Of a stretch of 64,000 nucleotides of DNA, positions 22,700-36,256 are shown one piece after another. Location: positions 186,001 to 250,000 of the forward strand of contig JAIQDT010001113.1 of assembly GCA_021521415.1 (NCBI GenBank). Reading direction: 5' to 3'. Position 1 is the first letter of the stretch. Each line of letters begins with the position of its first letter. The position numbers were made by a program, and so were the translations under genes. The notes under the pieces are model-generated. The model ran no database searches and was not told the origin of the DNA. It saw only the letters and a program-made list of their open reading frames with translations. The DNA comes from Bidens hawaiensis (Eukaryota > Streptophyta > Magnoliopsida > Asterales > Asteraceae).

Positions 22700-25295
22700 T
22701 TATATACTTTTAAGAGTTAATATTTGCATTTTATATCTTGAATCCGTATGTTCATGTCCGTTCCATATCATGTATTCCCATAACCGTCCATTAAATTCAC
22801 AAAAAATAAATCGTAAATAAACTGAAAAAGTTACGGTATTGTAAGGCAAGCCTTTGATCGGGAACCATTTTGTTCTGGTTTTTTCCTTTTTTTGTTTTGG
22901 TGTAGTTCTGGTGCCGTAACGACTAAAGAGCATGACAGAAACCGACCGAATTCGGGAAAACTCAACGACTCAACACAATGGACCGTCAACGCTCGGGTTT
23001 GATAAATACCCACGAATTCGTGTCGACCTAATCTACAATGTTTGGGTTTAACCAACGCTCCTAAAAGGTTAAATGTGTATAAATTTGAAGGCTTAATTTC
23101 AACATTTGATTAAAAAAAAGGCTTATATATTTTAAGAGTTAATATTTGCATTTTATATCTTGAATCCGTATGTTCATGTCCGTTCCATATCATGTATTCC
23201 TAGAACCATCCATTAAATTCAAAAAAACTAAATCGTAAATAAACTGAAAAAGTTACGGCATTGTAAGTCAAGTCTTTGATCGGGAACCATTTTGTTCTGT
23301 TTTTTTTTCCGTTTTTTGTTTAGGTGTAGTTCTGGTACCGTAACGACTAAAGAGAATGACAAAAACCGACCGAATTCGCCCAAACTCAACGACTCAACAC
23401 AATGGACCGTCATCGCTCGGGTTTGATAAATACCCACCAATTCGTTTCGACTTAATCTACAATGTTAGGGTTTAACCAACGCTACTAAAAGGGTTAAATG
23501 TGTATAAATTTGAAGTCTTAATTTCAACATTTGATTAAAAAAAGGCTTATATACTTTTAAGAGTTAATATTTGCATTTTATATCTTGAATCCGTAAGTTC
23601 ATGTCCGTTCCATATCATGTATTCCCATAACCGTCCATTAAATTCACAAAAAATAAATCGTAAATAAACTGAAAAAGTTACGGTATTGTAAGGCAAGCCT
23701 TTGATCGGGAACCATTTTGTTCTGGTTTTTTCCTTTTTTTGTTTTGGTGTAGTTCTGGTGCCGTAACGACTAAAGAGCATGACAGAAACCGACCGAATTC
23801 GGGAAAACTCAACGACTCAACACAATGGACCGTCAACGCTCAGGATTGATAAAAACCCACGAATTCGTGTCGACTTAATCTACAATGTTTGGGTTTAACC
23901 AACGCTCCTAAAAGGGTTAAATGTGTATAAATATGAAGTCTTAATTTCAACATTTGATTAAAAAAAGGCTTATACACTTTTAAGAGTTGATATTTGCATT
24001 TTATATCTTGAATCCGTATGTTCATGTCCGTTCCATATCATGTATTCCCATAACCGTCCATTAAATTCACAAAAAATAAATCGTAAATAAACTGAAAAAG
24101 TTACGGTATTGTAAGGCAAGCCTTTGATCGGGAACCATTTTGTTCTGGTTTTTTCCTTTTTTTGTTTTGGTGTAGTTCTGGTGCCGTAACGACTAAAGAG
24201 CATGACAGAAACCGACCGAATTCGGGAAAACTCAACGACTCAACACAATGGACCGTCAACGCTCGGGTTTGATAAATACCCACGAATTCGTGTCGACCTA
24301 ATCTACAATGTTTGGGTTTAACCAACGCTCCTAAAAGGTTAAATGTGTATAAATTTGAAGGCTTAATTTCAACATTTGATTAAAAAAAAGGCTTATATAT
24401 TTTAAGAGTTAATATTTGCATTTTATATCTTGAATCCGTATGTTCATGTCCGTTCCATATCATGTATTCCTAGAACCATCCATTAAATTCAAAAAAACTA
24501 AATCGTAAATAAACTGAAAAAGTTACGGCATTGTAAGTCAAGTCTTTGATCGGGAACCATTTTGTTCTGTTTTTTTTTCCGTTTTTTGTTTAGGTGTAGT
24601 TCTGGTACCGTAACGACTAAAGAGAATGACAAAAACCGACCGAATTCGCCCAAACTCAACGACTCAACACAATGGACCGTCATCGCTCGGGTTTGATAAA
24701 TACCCACCAATTCGTTTCGACTTAATCTACAATGTTAGGGTTTAACCAACGCTACTAAAAGGGTTAAATGTGTATAAATTTGAAGTCTTAATTTCAACAT
24801 TTGATTAAAAAAAGGCTTATATACTTTTAAGAGTTAATATTTGCATTTTATATCTTGAATCCGTAAGTTCATGTCCGTTCCATATCATGTATTCCCATAA
24901 CCGTCCATTAAATTCACAAAAAATAAATCGTAAATAAACTGAAAAAGTTACGGTATTGTAAGGCAAGCCTTTGATCGGGAACCATTTTGTTCTGGTTTTT
25001 TCCTTTTTTTGTTTTGGTGTAGTTCTGGTGCCGTAACGACTAAAGAGCATGACAGAAACCGACCGAATTCGGGAAAACTCAACGACTCAACACAATGGAC
25101 CGTCAACGCTCAGGATTGATAAAAACCCACGAATTCGTGTCGACTTAATCTACAATGTTTGGGTTTAACCAACGCTCCTAAAAGGGTTAAATGTGTATAA
25201 ATATGAAGTCTTAATTTCAACATTTGATTAAAAAAAGGCTTATACACTTTTAAGAGTTGATATTTGCATTTTATATCTTGAATCCGTATGTTCAT
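22700..25295 (+). repeat. Tandem three-monomer duplication D-E-D' (1,270 bp)
   Basis: Anchors 22,980, 23,404 and 23,827 repeat at 24,250, 24,674 and 25,097, each offset by 1,270 bp. The shared rare marks are GTCGACCTAATC, the indel GGCTTATATATTTTAAGAG, CCCACCAATTCG and GGATTGATAAAAACC. The copies look nearly identical by eye. Confidence 0.88.
23465..23474 (+). repeat. Telomere-like decamer TTAGGGTTTA, specific to the E subfamily (first of 16)
   Basis: All 16 E monomers read GTTAGGGTTTAACC where other subfamilies read GTTTGGGTTTAACC. This creates ten bases that match the plant-type telomere repeat (TTTAGGG)n. The decamer starts at 23,465, 24,735, 26,432, 27,284, 28,982, 30,679, 33,643, 35,757, 37,455, 38,728, 41,697, 51,037, 52,309, 54,006, 57,397 and 60,792. 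One substitution suffices to produce it, so chance is a fair explanation. It is diagnostic of the subfamily in any case. Confidence 0.7.
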
Positions 25296-27017
25296 GTCCG
25301 TTCCATATCATGTATTCCCAGAACCGTCCTTTAAATTCACAAAAAAAAAATCGTAAATAAACTGAAAAAGTTACGGTATTGTAAGGCAAGCATTTGATAG
25401 GGAACCATTTTGTTCTGGTTTTTTTACTTTTTATTGTTTTGGTGTAGTTATGGTGCCGTAACGACTTAAGAGCTTGACAGAAACTGACCGAATTCTAGAA
25501 AACTCAACGACTCAACACAATGGACCGTCAACGCTCGGGTTAGATAAATACCCACGAATTCGTGTCGACTTAATCTACAATGTTTGGGTTTAACCAACGC
25601 TCCTAAAAGGGTTAAATGTGTATAAATTTGAAGTCTTAATTTCAACATTTGATTAAAAAAAGGCTTATACACTTTTAAGAATTAATATTTGCATTTTATA
25701 TCTTGAATCCGTATGTTCATGTCCGTTCCATATCATGTATTCCCAAAACCGTCCATTAAATTCACAAAAAATAAATCGTAAATACACTGAAAAAGTTACG
25801 GTATTGTAAGGCAAGCCTTTGATCGGGAACCATTTTGTTCTGGTTTTTTCCTTTTTTTGTTTTGGTGTAGTTCTGGTGCCGTAACGACTAAAGAGCATGA
25901 CAGAAACCGACCGAATTCGGGAAAACTCAACGACTCAACACAATGGACCGTCAACGCTCGGGTTTGATAAATACCCACGAATTCGTGTCGACTTAATCTA
26001 CAATGTTTGGGTTTAACCAACGCTCCTAAAAGGTTAAATGTGTATAAATTTGAAGGCTTAATTTCAACATTTGATTAAAAAAAAGGCTTATATACTTTTA
26101 AGAGTTAATATTTGCATTTTATATCTTGAATCCGTATGTTCATGTCCGTTCCATATCATGTATTCCTTGAACCATCCATTAAATTCAAAAAAACTAAATC
26201 GTAAATAAACTGAAAAAGTTACGGCATTGTAAGTCAAGTCTTTGATCGGGAACCATTTTGTTCTGGTTTTTTTTTCCGTTTTTTGTTTAGGTGTAGTTCT
26301 GGTACCGTAACGACTAAAGAGAATGACAAAAACCGACCGAATTCGCCCAAACTCAACGACTCAACACAATGGACCGTCATCGCTCGGGTTTGATAAATAC
26401 CCACGAATTCGTTTCGACTTAATCTACAATGTTAGGGTTTAACCAATGCTACTAAAAGGGTTAAATGTGTATAAATTTGAAGTCTTAATTTCAACATTTG
26501 ATTAAAAAAGGGCTTATATACTTTTAAGAGTTAATATTTGCATTTTATATCTTGAATCCGTATGTTCATGTCCGTTCCATATCATGTATTCCCAGAACCG
26601 TCCTTTAAATTCACAAAAAAAAAATCGTAAATAAACTGAAAAAGTTACGGTATTGTAAGGCAAGCCTTTGATCGGGAACCATTTTGTTCTGGTTTTTTTA
26701 CTTTTTATTGTTTTGGTGTAGTTATGGTGCCGTAACGACTTAAGAGCTTGACAGAAACTGACCGAATTCTAGAAAACTCAACGACTCAACACAATGGACC
26801 GTCAACGCTCGGGTTTGATAAATACCCACGAATTCGTGTCGACTTAATCTACAATGTTTGGGTTTAACCAACGCTCCTAAAAGGGTTAAATGTGTATAAA
26901 TTTGAAGTCTTAATTTCAACATTTGATTAAAAAAAGGCTTATACACTTTTAAGAGTTAATATTTGCATTTTATATCTTGAATCCGTATGTTCATGTCCGT
27001 TCCATATCATGTATTCC

Positions 27018-28715
27018 TAGAACCATCCATTAAATTCAAAAAAACTAAATCGTAAATAAACTGAAAAAGTTACGGCATTGTAAGTCAAGTCTTTGATCGG
27101 GAACCATTTTGTTCTGGTTTTTTTTTTCCGTTTTTTGTTTAGGTGTAGTTCTGGTACCGTAACGACTAAAGAGAATGACAAAAACCGACCGAATTCGCCC
27201 AAACTCAACGACTCAACACAATGGACCGTCATCGCTCGGGTTTGATAAATACCCACGAATTCGTTTCGACTTAATCTACAATGTTAGGGTTTAACCAATG
27301 CTACTAAAAGGGTTAAATGTGTATAAATTTGAAGTCTTAATTTCAACATTTGATTAAAAAAGGGCTTATATACTTTTAAGAGTTAATATTTGCATTTTAT
27401 ATCTTGAATCCGTAAGTTCATGTCCGTTCCATATCATGTATTCCCATAACCGTCCATTAAATTCACAAAAAATAAATCGTAAATAAACTGAAAAAGTTAC
27501 GGTATTGTAAGGCAAGCCTTTGATCGGGAACCATTTTGTTCTGGTTTTTTCCTTTTTTTGTTTTGGTGTAGTTCTGGTGCCGTAACGACTAAAGAGCATG
27601 ACATAAACCGACCGAATTCGGGAAAACTCAACGACTCAACACAATGGACCGTCAACGCTCAGGTTTGATAAATACCCACGAATTCGTGTCGACTTAATCT
27701 ACAATGTTTGGGTTTAACCAACGCTCCTAAAAGGGTTAAATGTGTATAAATATGAAGTCTTAATTTCAACATTTGATTAAAAAAAGGCTTATACACTTTT
27801 AAGAGTTAATATTTGCATTTTATATCTTGAATCCGTATGTTCATGTCCGTTCCATATCATGTATTCCCAGAACCGTCCTTTAAATTCACAAAAAAAAAAT
27901 CGTAAATAAACTGAAAAAGTTACGGTATTGTAAGGCAAGCCTTTGATCGGGAACCATTTTGTTCTGGTTTTTTTACTTTTTATTGTTTTGGTGTAGTTAT
28001 GGTGCCGTAACGACTTAAGAGCTTGACAGAAACTGACCGAATTCTAGAAAACTCAACGACTCAACACAATGGACCGTCAACGCTCGGGTTTGATAAATAC
28101 CCACGAATTCGTGTCGACTTAATCTACAATGTTTGGGTTTAACCAACGCTCCTAAAAGGGTTAAATGTGTATAAATTTGAAGTCTTAATTTCAACATTTG
28201 ATTAAAAAAAGGCTTATACACTTTTAAGAGTTAATATTTGCATTTTATATCTTGAATCCGTATGTTCATGTCCGTTCCAAATCATGTATTCCCATAACCG
28301 TCCATTAAATTCACAAAAAATAAATCGTAAATAAACTGAAAATGTTACGGTATTGTAAGGCAAGCCTTTGATCGGGAACCATTTTGTTCTGGTTTTTTCC
28401 TTTTTTTGTTTTGGTGTAGTTCTGGTGCCGTAACGACTAAAGAGCATGACAGAAACCGACCGAATTCGGGAAAACTCAATGACTCAACACAATGGACCCT
28501 CAACGCTCGGGTTTGATAAATACCCACGAATTCGTGTCGACTTAATCTACAATGTTTGGGTTTAACCAACGCTCCTAAAAGGTTAAATGTGTATAAATTT
28601 GAAGGCTTAATTTCAACATTTGATTAAAAAAAAGGCTTATATACTTTTAAGAGTTAATATTTGCATTTTATATCTTGAATCCGTATGTTCATGTCCGTTC
28701 CATATCATGTATTCC
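27018..28715 (+). repeat. Tetramer higher-order unit E-D''-F-D, copy 1 (1,698 bp)
   Basis: Anchors 27,223 (E), 27,646 (D''), 28,071 (F) and 28,494 (D) recur 1,697-1,698 bp later. Within the unit the spacings are 423, 425, 423 and 427 bp. Copy-specific changes are rare; examples are CCCTCAACG and CAATGACTC in the D monomer at 28,494. Confidence 0.9.
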
Positions 28716-30413
28716 TAGAACCATCCATTAAATTCAAAAAAACTAAATCGTAAATAAACTGAAAAAGTTACGGCATTGTAAGTCAAGTCTTTGATCGGGA
28801 ACCATTTTGTTCTGGTTTTTTTTTTCCGTTTTTTGTTTAGGTGTAGTTCTGGTACCGTAACGACTAAAGAGAATGACAAAAACCGACCGAATTCGCCCAA
28901 ACTCAACGACTCAACACAATGGACCGTCATCGCTCGGGTTTGATAAATACCCACGAATTCGTTTCGACTTAATCTACAATGTTAGGGTTTAACCAATGCT
29001 ACTAAAAGGGTTAAATGTGTATAAATTTGAAGTCTTAATTTCAACATTTGATTAAAAAAGGGCTTATATACTTTTAAGAGTTAATATTTGCATTTTATAT
29101 CTTGAATCCGTAAGTTCATGTCCGTTCCATATCATGTATTCCCATAACCGTCCATTAAATTCACAAAAAATAAATCGTAAATAAACTGAAAAAGTTACGG
29201 TATTGTAAGGCAAGCCTTTGATCGGGAACCATTTTGTTCTGGTTTTTTCCTTTTTTTGTTTTGGTGTAGTTCTGGTGCCGTAACGACTAAAGAGCATGAC
29301 ATAAACCGACCGAATTCGGGAAAACTCAACGACTCAACACAATGGACCGTCAACGCTCAGGTTTGATAAATACCCACGAATTCGTGTCGACTTAATCTAC
29401 AATGTTTGGGTTTAACCAACGCTCCTAAAAGGGTTAAATGTGTATAAATATGAAGTCTTAATTTCAACATTTGATTAAAAAAAGGCTTATACACTTTTAA
29501 GAGTTAATATTTGCATTTTATATCTTGAATCCGTATGTTCATGTCCGTTCCATATCATGTATTCCCAGAACCGTCCTTTAAATTCACAAAAAAAAAATCG
29601 TAAATAAACTGAAAAAGTTACGGTATTGTAAGGCAAGCCTTTGATCGGGAACCATTTTGTTCTGGTTTTTTTACTTTTTATTGTTTTGGTGTAGTTATGG
29701 TGCCGTAACGACTTAAGAGCTTGACAGAAACTGACCGAATTCTAGAAAACTCAACGACTCAACACAATGGACCGTCAACGCTCGGGTTTGATAAATACCC
29801 ACGAATTCGTGTCGACTTAATCTACAATGTTTGGGTTTAACCAACGCTCCTAAAAGGGTTAAATGTGTATAAATTTGAAGTCTTAATTTCAACATTTGAT
29901 TAAAAAAAGGCTTATACACTTTTAAGAGTTAATATTTGCATTTTATATCTTGAATCCGTATGTTCATGTCCGTTCCATATCATGTATTCCCATAACCGTC
30001 CATTAAATTCACAAAAAATAAATCGTAAATAAACTGAAAATGTTACGGTATTGTAAGGCAAGCCTTTGATCGGGAACCATTTTGTTCTGGTTTTTTCCTT
30101 TTTTTGTTTTGGTGTAGTTCTGGTGCCGTAACGACTAAAGAGCATGACAGAAACCGACCGAATTCGGGAAAACTCAACGACTCAACACAATGGACCGTCA
30201 ACGCTCGGGTTTGATAAATACCCACGAATTCGTGTCGACTTAATCTACAATGTTTGGGTTTAACCAACGCTCCTAAAAGGTTAAATGTGTATAAATTTGA
30301 AGGCTTAATTTCAACATTTGATTAAAAAATAGGCTTATATACTTTTAAGAGTTAATATTTGCATTTTATATCTTGAATCCGTATGTTCATGTCCGTTCCA
30401 TATCATGTATTCC
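28716..30413 (+). repeat. Tetramer higher-order unit E-D''-F-D, copy 2
   Basis: Anchors are 28,921 (E), 29,344 (D''), 29,769 (F) and 30,192 (D). A third, incomplete unit follows at about 30,414-31,620 (E at 30,618, D'' at 31,041, F at 31,466) before the pattern is broken by a B-type segment and a hybrid monomer. The same order returns at 53,519-54,793, 56,910-58,184 and 60,303-61,579. Confidence 0.9.
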
Positions 30414-31699
30414 TAGAACCATCCATTAAATTCAAAAAAACTAAATCGTAAATAAACTGAAAAAGTTACGGCATTGTAAGTCAAGTCTTTGATCGGGAAC
30501 CATTTTGTTCTGGTTTTTTTTTCCGTTTTTTGTTTAGGTGTAGTTCTGGTACCGTAACGACTAAAGAGAATGACAAAAACCGACCGAATTCGCCCAAACT
30601 CAACGACTCAACACAATGGACCGTCATCGCTCGGGTTTGATAAATACCCACGAATTCGTTTCGACTTAATCTACAATGTTAGGGTTTAACCAATGCTACT
30701 AAAAGGGTTAAATGTGTATAAATTTGAAGTCTTAATTTCAACATTTGATTAAAAAAGGGCTTATATACTTTTAAGAGTTAATATTTGCATTTTATATCTT
30801 GAATCCGTAAGTTCATGTCCGTTCCATATCATGTATTCCCATAACCGTCCATTAAATTCACAAAAAATAAATCGTAAATAAACTGAAAAAGTTACGGTAT
30901 TGTAAGGCAAGCCTTTGATCGGGAACCATTTTGTTCTGGTTTTTTCCTTTTTTTGTTTTGGTGTAGTTCTGGTGCCGTAACGACTAAAGAGCATGACATA
31001 AACCGACCGAATTCGGGAAAACTCAACGACTCAACACAATGGACCGTCAACGCTCAGGTTTGATAAATACCAACGAATTCGTGTCGACTTAATCTACAAT
31101 GTTTGGGTTTAACCAACGCTCCTAAAAGGGTTAAATGTGTATAAATATGAAGTCTTAATTTCAACATTTGATTAAAAAAAGGCTTATACACTTTTAAGAG
31201 TTAATATTTTCATTTTATATATTGAATCCGTATGTTCATGTCCATTCCATATCATGTATTCCCAGAACCGTCCTTTAAATTCACAAAAAAAAAATCGTAA
31301 ATAAACTGAAAAAGTTACGGTATTGTAAGGCAAGCCTTTGATCGGGAACCATTTTGTTCTGGTTTTTTTACTTTTTATTGTTTTGGTGTAGTTATGGTGC
31401 CGTAACGACTTAAGAGCTTGACAGAAACTGACCGAATTCTAGAAAACTCAACGACTCAACACAATGGACCGTCAACGCTCGGGTTTGATAAATACCCACG
31501 AATTCGTGTCGACTTAATCTACAATGTTTGGGTTTAACCAACGCTCCTAAAAGGGTTAAATGTGTATAAATTTGAAGTCTTAATTTCAACATTTGATTAA
31601 AAAAAGGCTTATATACTTTTAAGAGTTAATATTTGCATTTTATATCTTGAATCCGTATGTTCATGTCCGTTCCATATCATGTATTCCCATAACCGTCCA

Positions 31700-32035
31700 T
31701 TAAATTCACAAAAAATAAATCGTAAATAAACTGAAAAAGTTAAGGTATTGTAAGGCAATCCTTTGATCGGGAACCATTTTGTTTTGGTTTTTTTTCCTTT
31801 TTTTGTTTTGGTTTAGTTCTGGTACCGTAACGACAAAAGAGCATGACAGAAACCGACCGAATTCGGGAAAACTCAACGACTCAACACAATGGACCGTCAA
31901 CGCTCCGGTTTGATAAATACCCACGAATTCGTGTCGACTTAATCTACAATGTTTGGGTTTAACCAACGCTCCTAAAAGGGTTAAATGTGTATAAATATGA
32001 AGTCTTAATTTCAACATTTGATTAAAAAAATACAC
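31700..32035 (+). repeat. Hybrid monomer: B-type left part joined to short D-type right part
   Basis: Up to about 31,838 the sequence is B-type (AAGTTAAGGTATTG, CAATCCTTTG, GGTTTAGTTC, CGACAAAAGAG). From GGGAAAAC at about 31,865 it matches the short monomer at 19,187 and 21,712 (GCTCCGG, ATATGAAGTC, the GGCTTA deletion, TTTTACGAG). The switch lies within about 26 bases of sequence common to both parents. This is a clear unequal-crossover or gene-conversion junction inside a monomer. Confidence 0.82.
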
Positions 32036-34142
32036 TTTTACGAGTTAATATTTGCATTTTATATCTTGAATCCGTATGTTCATGTCCGTTCCATATCATG
32101 TATTCCTAGAACCGTCCTTTAAATTCACAAAAAAAAAATCGTAAATAAACTGAAAAAGTTACGGTATTGTAAGGCAAGCCTTTGATCGGGAACCATTTTG
32201 TTCTGGTTTTTTTACTTTTTATTGTTTTGGTGTAGTTATGGTGCCGTAACAACTTAAGAGCTTGACAGAAACTGACCGAATTCTAGAAAACAAAACGACT
32301 CAACACAATGGACCGTCAACGCACGGGTTTGATAAATACCCACGAATTCGTGTCGACTTAATCTACAATGTTTGGGTTTAACCAACGCTCCTAAAAGGGT
32401 TAAATGTGTATAAATTTGAAGTCTTAATTTCAACATTTGATTAAAAAAAGGCTTATACACTTTTAAGAGTTAATATTTGCATTTTATATCTTGAATCCGT
32501 ATGTTCATGTCCGTTCCATATCATGTATTCCCATAACCGTCCATTAAATTCACAAAAAATAAATCGTAAATAAACTGAAAAAGTTAAGGTATTGTAAGGC
32601 AATCCTTTGATCGGGAACCATTTTGTTTTGGTTTTTTTTCCTTTTTTTGTTTTGGTTTAGTTCTGGTACCGTAACGACAAAAGAGCATGACAGAAACCGA
32701 CAGAATTCGCGCAAACTCAACGACTCAACACAATGGACCGTCAACTCTCGGGTTTGATAAATACCCACGAATTCGTGTCGACTTAATCTACAATGTTTGG
32801 GTTTAACCAACGCTCCTAAAAGGGTTAAATGTGTAAAATTTGAAGGCTTAATTTCAACATTTGATTAAAAAAAAGGCTTATATACTTTTAAGAGTTAATA
32901 TTTGCATTTTATATCTTGAATCCGTATGTTCATGTCCGTTCCATATCATGTATTCCCATAACCGTCCATTAAATTCACAAAAAATAAATCGTAAATAAAC
33001 TGAAAAAGTTACGGTATTGTAAGGCAAGCCTTTGATCGGGAACCATTTTGTTCTGGTTTTTTCCTTTTTTTGTTTTGGTGTAGTTCTGGTGCCGTAACGA
33101 CTAAAGAGCATGACAGAAACCGACCGAATTCGGGAAAACTCAACGACTCAACACAATGGACCGTCAACGCTCGGGTTTGATAAATACCCACGAATTCGTG
33201 TCGACCTAATCTACAATGTTTGGGTTTAACCAACGCTCCTAAAAGGTTAAATGTGTATAAATTTGAAGGCTTAATTTCAACATTTGATTAAAAAAAAGGC
33301 TTATATATTTTAAGAGTTAATATTTGCATTTTATATCTTGAATCCGTATGTTCATGTCCGTTCCATATCATGTATTCCTAGAACCATCCATTAAATTCAA
33401 AAAAACTAAATCGTAAATAAACTGAAAAAGTTACGGCATTGTAAGTCAAGTCTTTGATCGGGAACCATTTTGTTCTGTTTTTTTTTCCGTTTTTTGTTTA
33501 GGTGTAGTTCTGGTACCGTAACGACTAAAGAGAATGACAAAAACCGACCGAATTCGCCCAAACTCAACGACTCAACACAATGGACCGTCATCGCTCGGGT
33601 TTGATAAATACCCACCAATTCGTTTCGACTTAATCTACAATGTTAGGGTTTAACCAACGCTACTAAAAGGGTTAAATGTGTATAAATTTGAAGTCTTAAT
33701 TTCAACATTTGATTAAAAAAAGGCTTATATACTTTTAAGAGTTAATATTTGCATTTTATATCTTGAATCCGTAAGTTCATGTCCGTTCCATATCATGTAT
33801 TCCCATAACCGTCCATTAAATTCACAAAAAATAAATCGTAAATAAACTGAAAAAGTTACGGTATTGTAAGGCAAGCCTTTGATCGGGAACCATTTTGTTC
33901 TGGTTTTTTCCTTTTTTTGTTTTGGTGTAGTTCTGGTGCCGTAACGACTAAAGAGCATGACAGAAACCGACCGAATTCGGGAAAACTAAACGACTCAACA
34001 CAATGGACCGTCAACGCTCAGGATTGATAAATACCCACGAATTCGTGTCGACTTAATCTACAATGTTTGGGTTTAACCAACGCTCCTAAAAGGGTTAAAT
34101 GTGTATAAATATGAAGTCTTAATTTCAACATTTGATTAAAAA
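32029..34142 (+). repeat. Pentamer higher-order unit F'-B-D-E-D', copy 1 (2,114 bp)
   Basis: Anchors 32,310, 32,735, 33,158, 33,582 and 34,005 recur exactly 2,114 bp later. The shared rare marks are CGTAACAACTTAAG, GCACGGG with AAAACAAAACG, ATGTGTAAAATTTG and GTCGACCTAATC. Apart from AAAACTAAACG at 33,983, which is unique to copy 1, the copies look almost identical. Confidence 0.9.
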
Positions 34143-36256
34143 AATACACTTTTACGAGTTAATATTTGCATTTTATATCTTGAATCCGTATGTTCATGTC
34201 CGTTCCATATCATGTATTCCTAGAACCGTCCTTTAAATTCACAAAAAAAAAATCGTAAATAAACTGAAAAAGTTACGGTATTGTAAGGCAAGCCTTTGAT
34301 CGGGAACCATTTTGTTCTGGTTTTTTTACTTTTTATTGTTTTGGTGTAGTTATGGTGCCGTAACAACTTAAGAGCTTGACAGAAACTGACCGAATTCTAG
34401 AAAACAAAACGACTCAACACAATGGACCGTCAACGCACGGGTTTGATAAATACCCACGAATTCGTGTCGACTTAATCTACAATGTTTGGGTTTAACCAAC
34501 GCTCCTAAAAGGGTTAAATGTGTATAAATTTGAAGTCTTAATTTCAACATTTGATTAAAAAAAGGCTTATACACTTTTAAGAGTTAATATTTGCATTTTA
34601 TATCTTGAATCCGTATGTTCATGTCCGTTCCATATCATGTATTCCCATAACCGTCCATTAAATTCACAAAAAATAAATCGTAAATAAACTGAAAAAGTTA
34701 AGGTATTGTAAGGCAATCCTTTGATCGGGAACCATTTTGTTTTGGTTTTTTTTCCTTTTTTTGTTTTGGTTTAGTTCTGGTACCGTAACGACAAAAGAGC
34801 ATGACAGAAACCGACAGAATTCGCGCAAACTCAACGACTCAACACAATGGACCGTCAACTCTCGGGTTTGATAAATACCCACGAATTCGTGTCGACTTAA
34901 TCTACAATGTTTGGGTTTAACCAACGCTCCTAAAAGGGTTAAATGTGTAAAATTTGAAGGCTTAATTTCAACATTTGATTAAAAAAAAGGCTTATATACT
35001 TTTAAGAGTTAATATTTGCATTTTATATCTTGAATCCGTATGTTCATGTCCGTTCCATATCATGTATTCCCATAACCGTCCATTAAATTCACAAAAAATA
35101 AATCGTAAATAAACTGAAAAAGTTACGGTATTGTAAGGCAAGCCTTTGATCGGGAACCATTTTGTTCTGGTTTTTTCCTTTTTTTGTTTTGGTGTAGTTC
35201 TGGTGCCGTAACGACTAAAGAGCATGACAGAAACCGACCGAATTCGGGAAAACTCAACGACTCAACACAATGGACCGTCAACGCTCGGGTTTGATAAATA
35301 CCCACGAATTCGTGTCGACCTAATCTACAATGTTTGGGTTTAACCAACGCTCCTAAAAGGTTAAATGTGTATAAATTTGAAGGCTTAATTTCAACATTTG
35401 ATTAAAAAAAAGGCTTATATATTTTAAGAGTTAATATTTGCATTTTATATCTTGAATCCGTATGTTCATGTCCGTTCCATATCATGTATTCCTAGAACCA
35501 TCCATTAAATTCAAAAAAACTAAATCGTAAATAAACTGAAAAAGTTACGGCATTGTAAGTCAAGTCTTTGATCGGGAACCATTTTGTTCTGTTTTTTTTT
35601 CCGTTTTTTGTTTAGGTGTAGTTCTGGTACCGTAACGACTAAAGAGAATGACAAAAACCGACCGAATTCGCCCAAACTCAACGACTCAACACAATGGACC
35701 GTCATCGCTCGGGTTTGATAAATACCCACCAATTCGTTTCGACTTAATCTACAATGTTAGGGTTTAACCAACGCTACTAAAAGGGTTAAATGTGTATAAA
35801 TTTGAAGTCTTAATTTCAACATTTGATTAAAAAAAGGCTTATATACTTTTAAGAGTTAATATTTGCATTTTATATCTTGAATCCGTAAGTTCATGTCCGT
35901 TCCATATCATGTATTCCCATAACCGTCCATTAAATTCACAAAAAATAAATCGTAAATAAACTGAAAAAGTTACGGTATTGTAAGGCAAGCCTTTGATCGG
36001 GAACCATTTTGTTCTGGTTTTTTCCTTTTTTTGTTTTGGTGTAGTTCTGGTGCCGTAACGACTAAAGAGCATGACAGAAACCGACCGAATTCGGGAAAAC
36101 TCAACGACTCAACACAATGGACCGTCAACGCTCAGGATTGATAAATACCCACGAATTCGTGTCGACTTAATCTACAATGTTTGGGTTTAACCAACGCTCC
36201 TAAAAGGGTTAAATGTGTATAAATATGAAGTCTTAATTTCAACATTTGATTAAAAA
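34143..36256 (+). repeat. Pentamer higher-order unit, copy 2
   Basis: This is the partner of 32,029-34,142, with anchors at 34,424, 34,849, 35,272, 35,696 and 36,119. At the right edge it runs into the ordinary GGCTTATACAC sequence with GAGTTGATATTTG, whereas copy 1 joins the six-base-deletion variant, so the duplication junction lies near 34,140. Confidence 0.9.

Noticed and set aside
32029..36256. Treating near-identical tandem blocks as proof of assembly error
   Set aside because: Each pair has at least a few private differences (for example AAAACTAAACG at 33,983, or GGTGGAGTTC at 53,438), and the junctions are sensible recombination products. An artefact cannot be excluded without reads, but the sequence does not require one.
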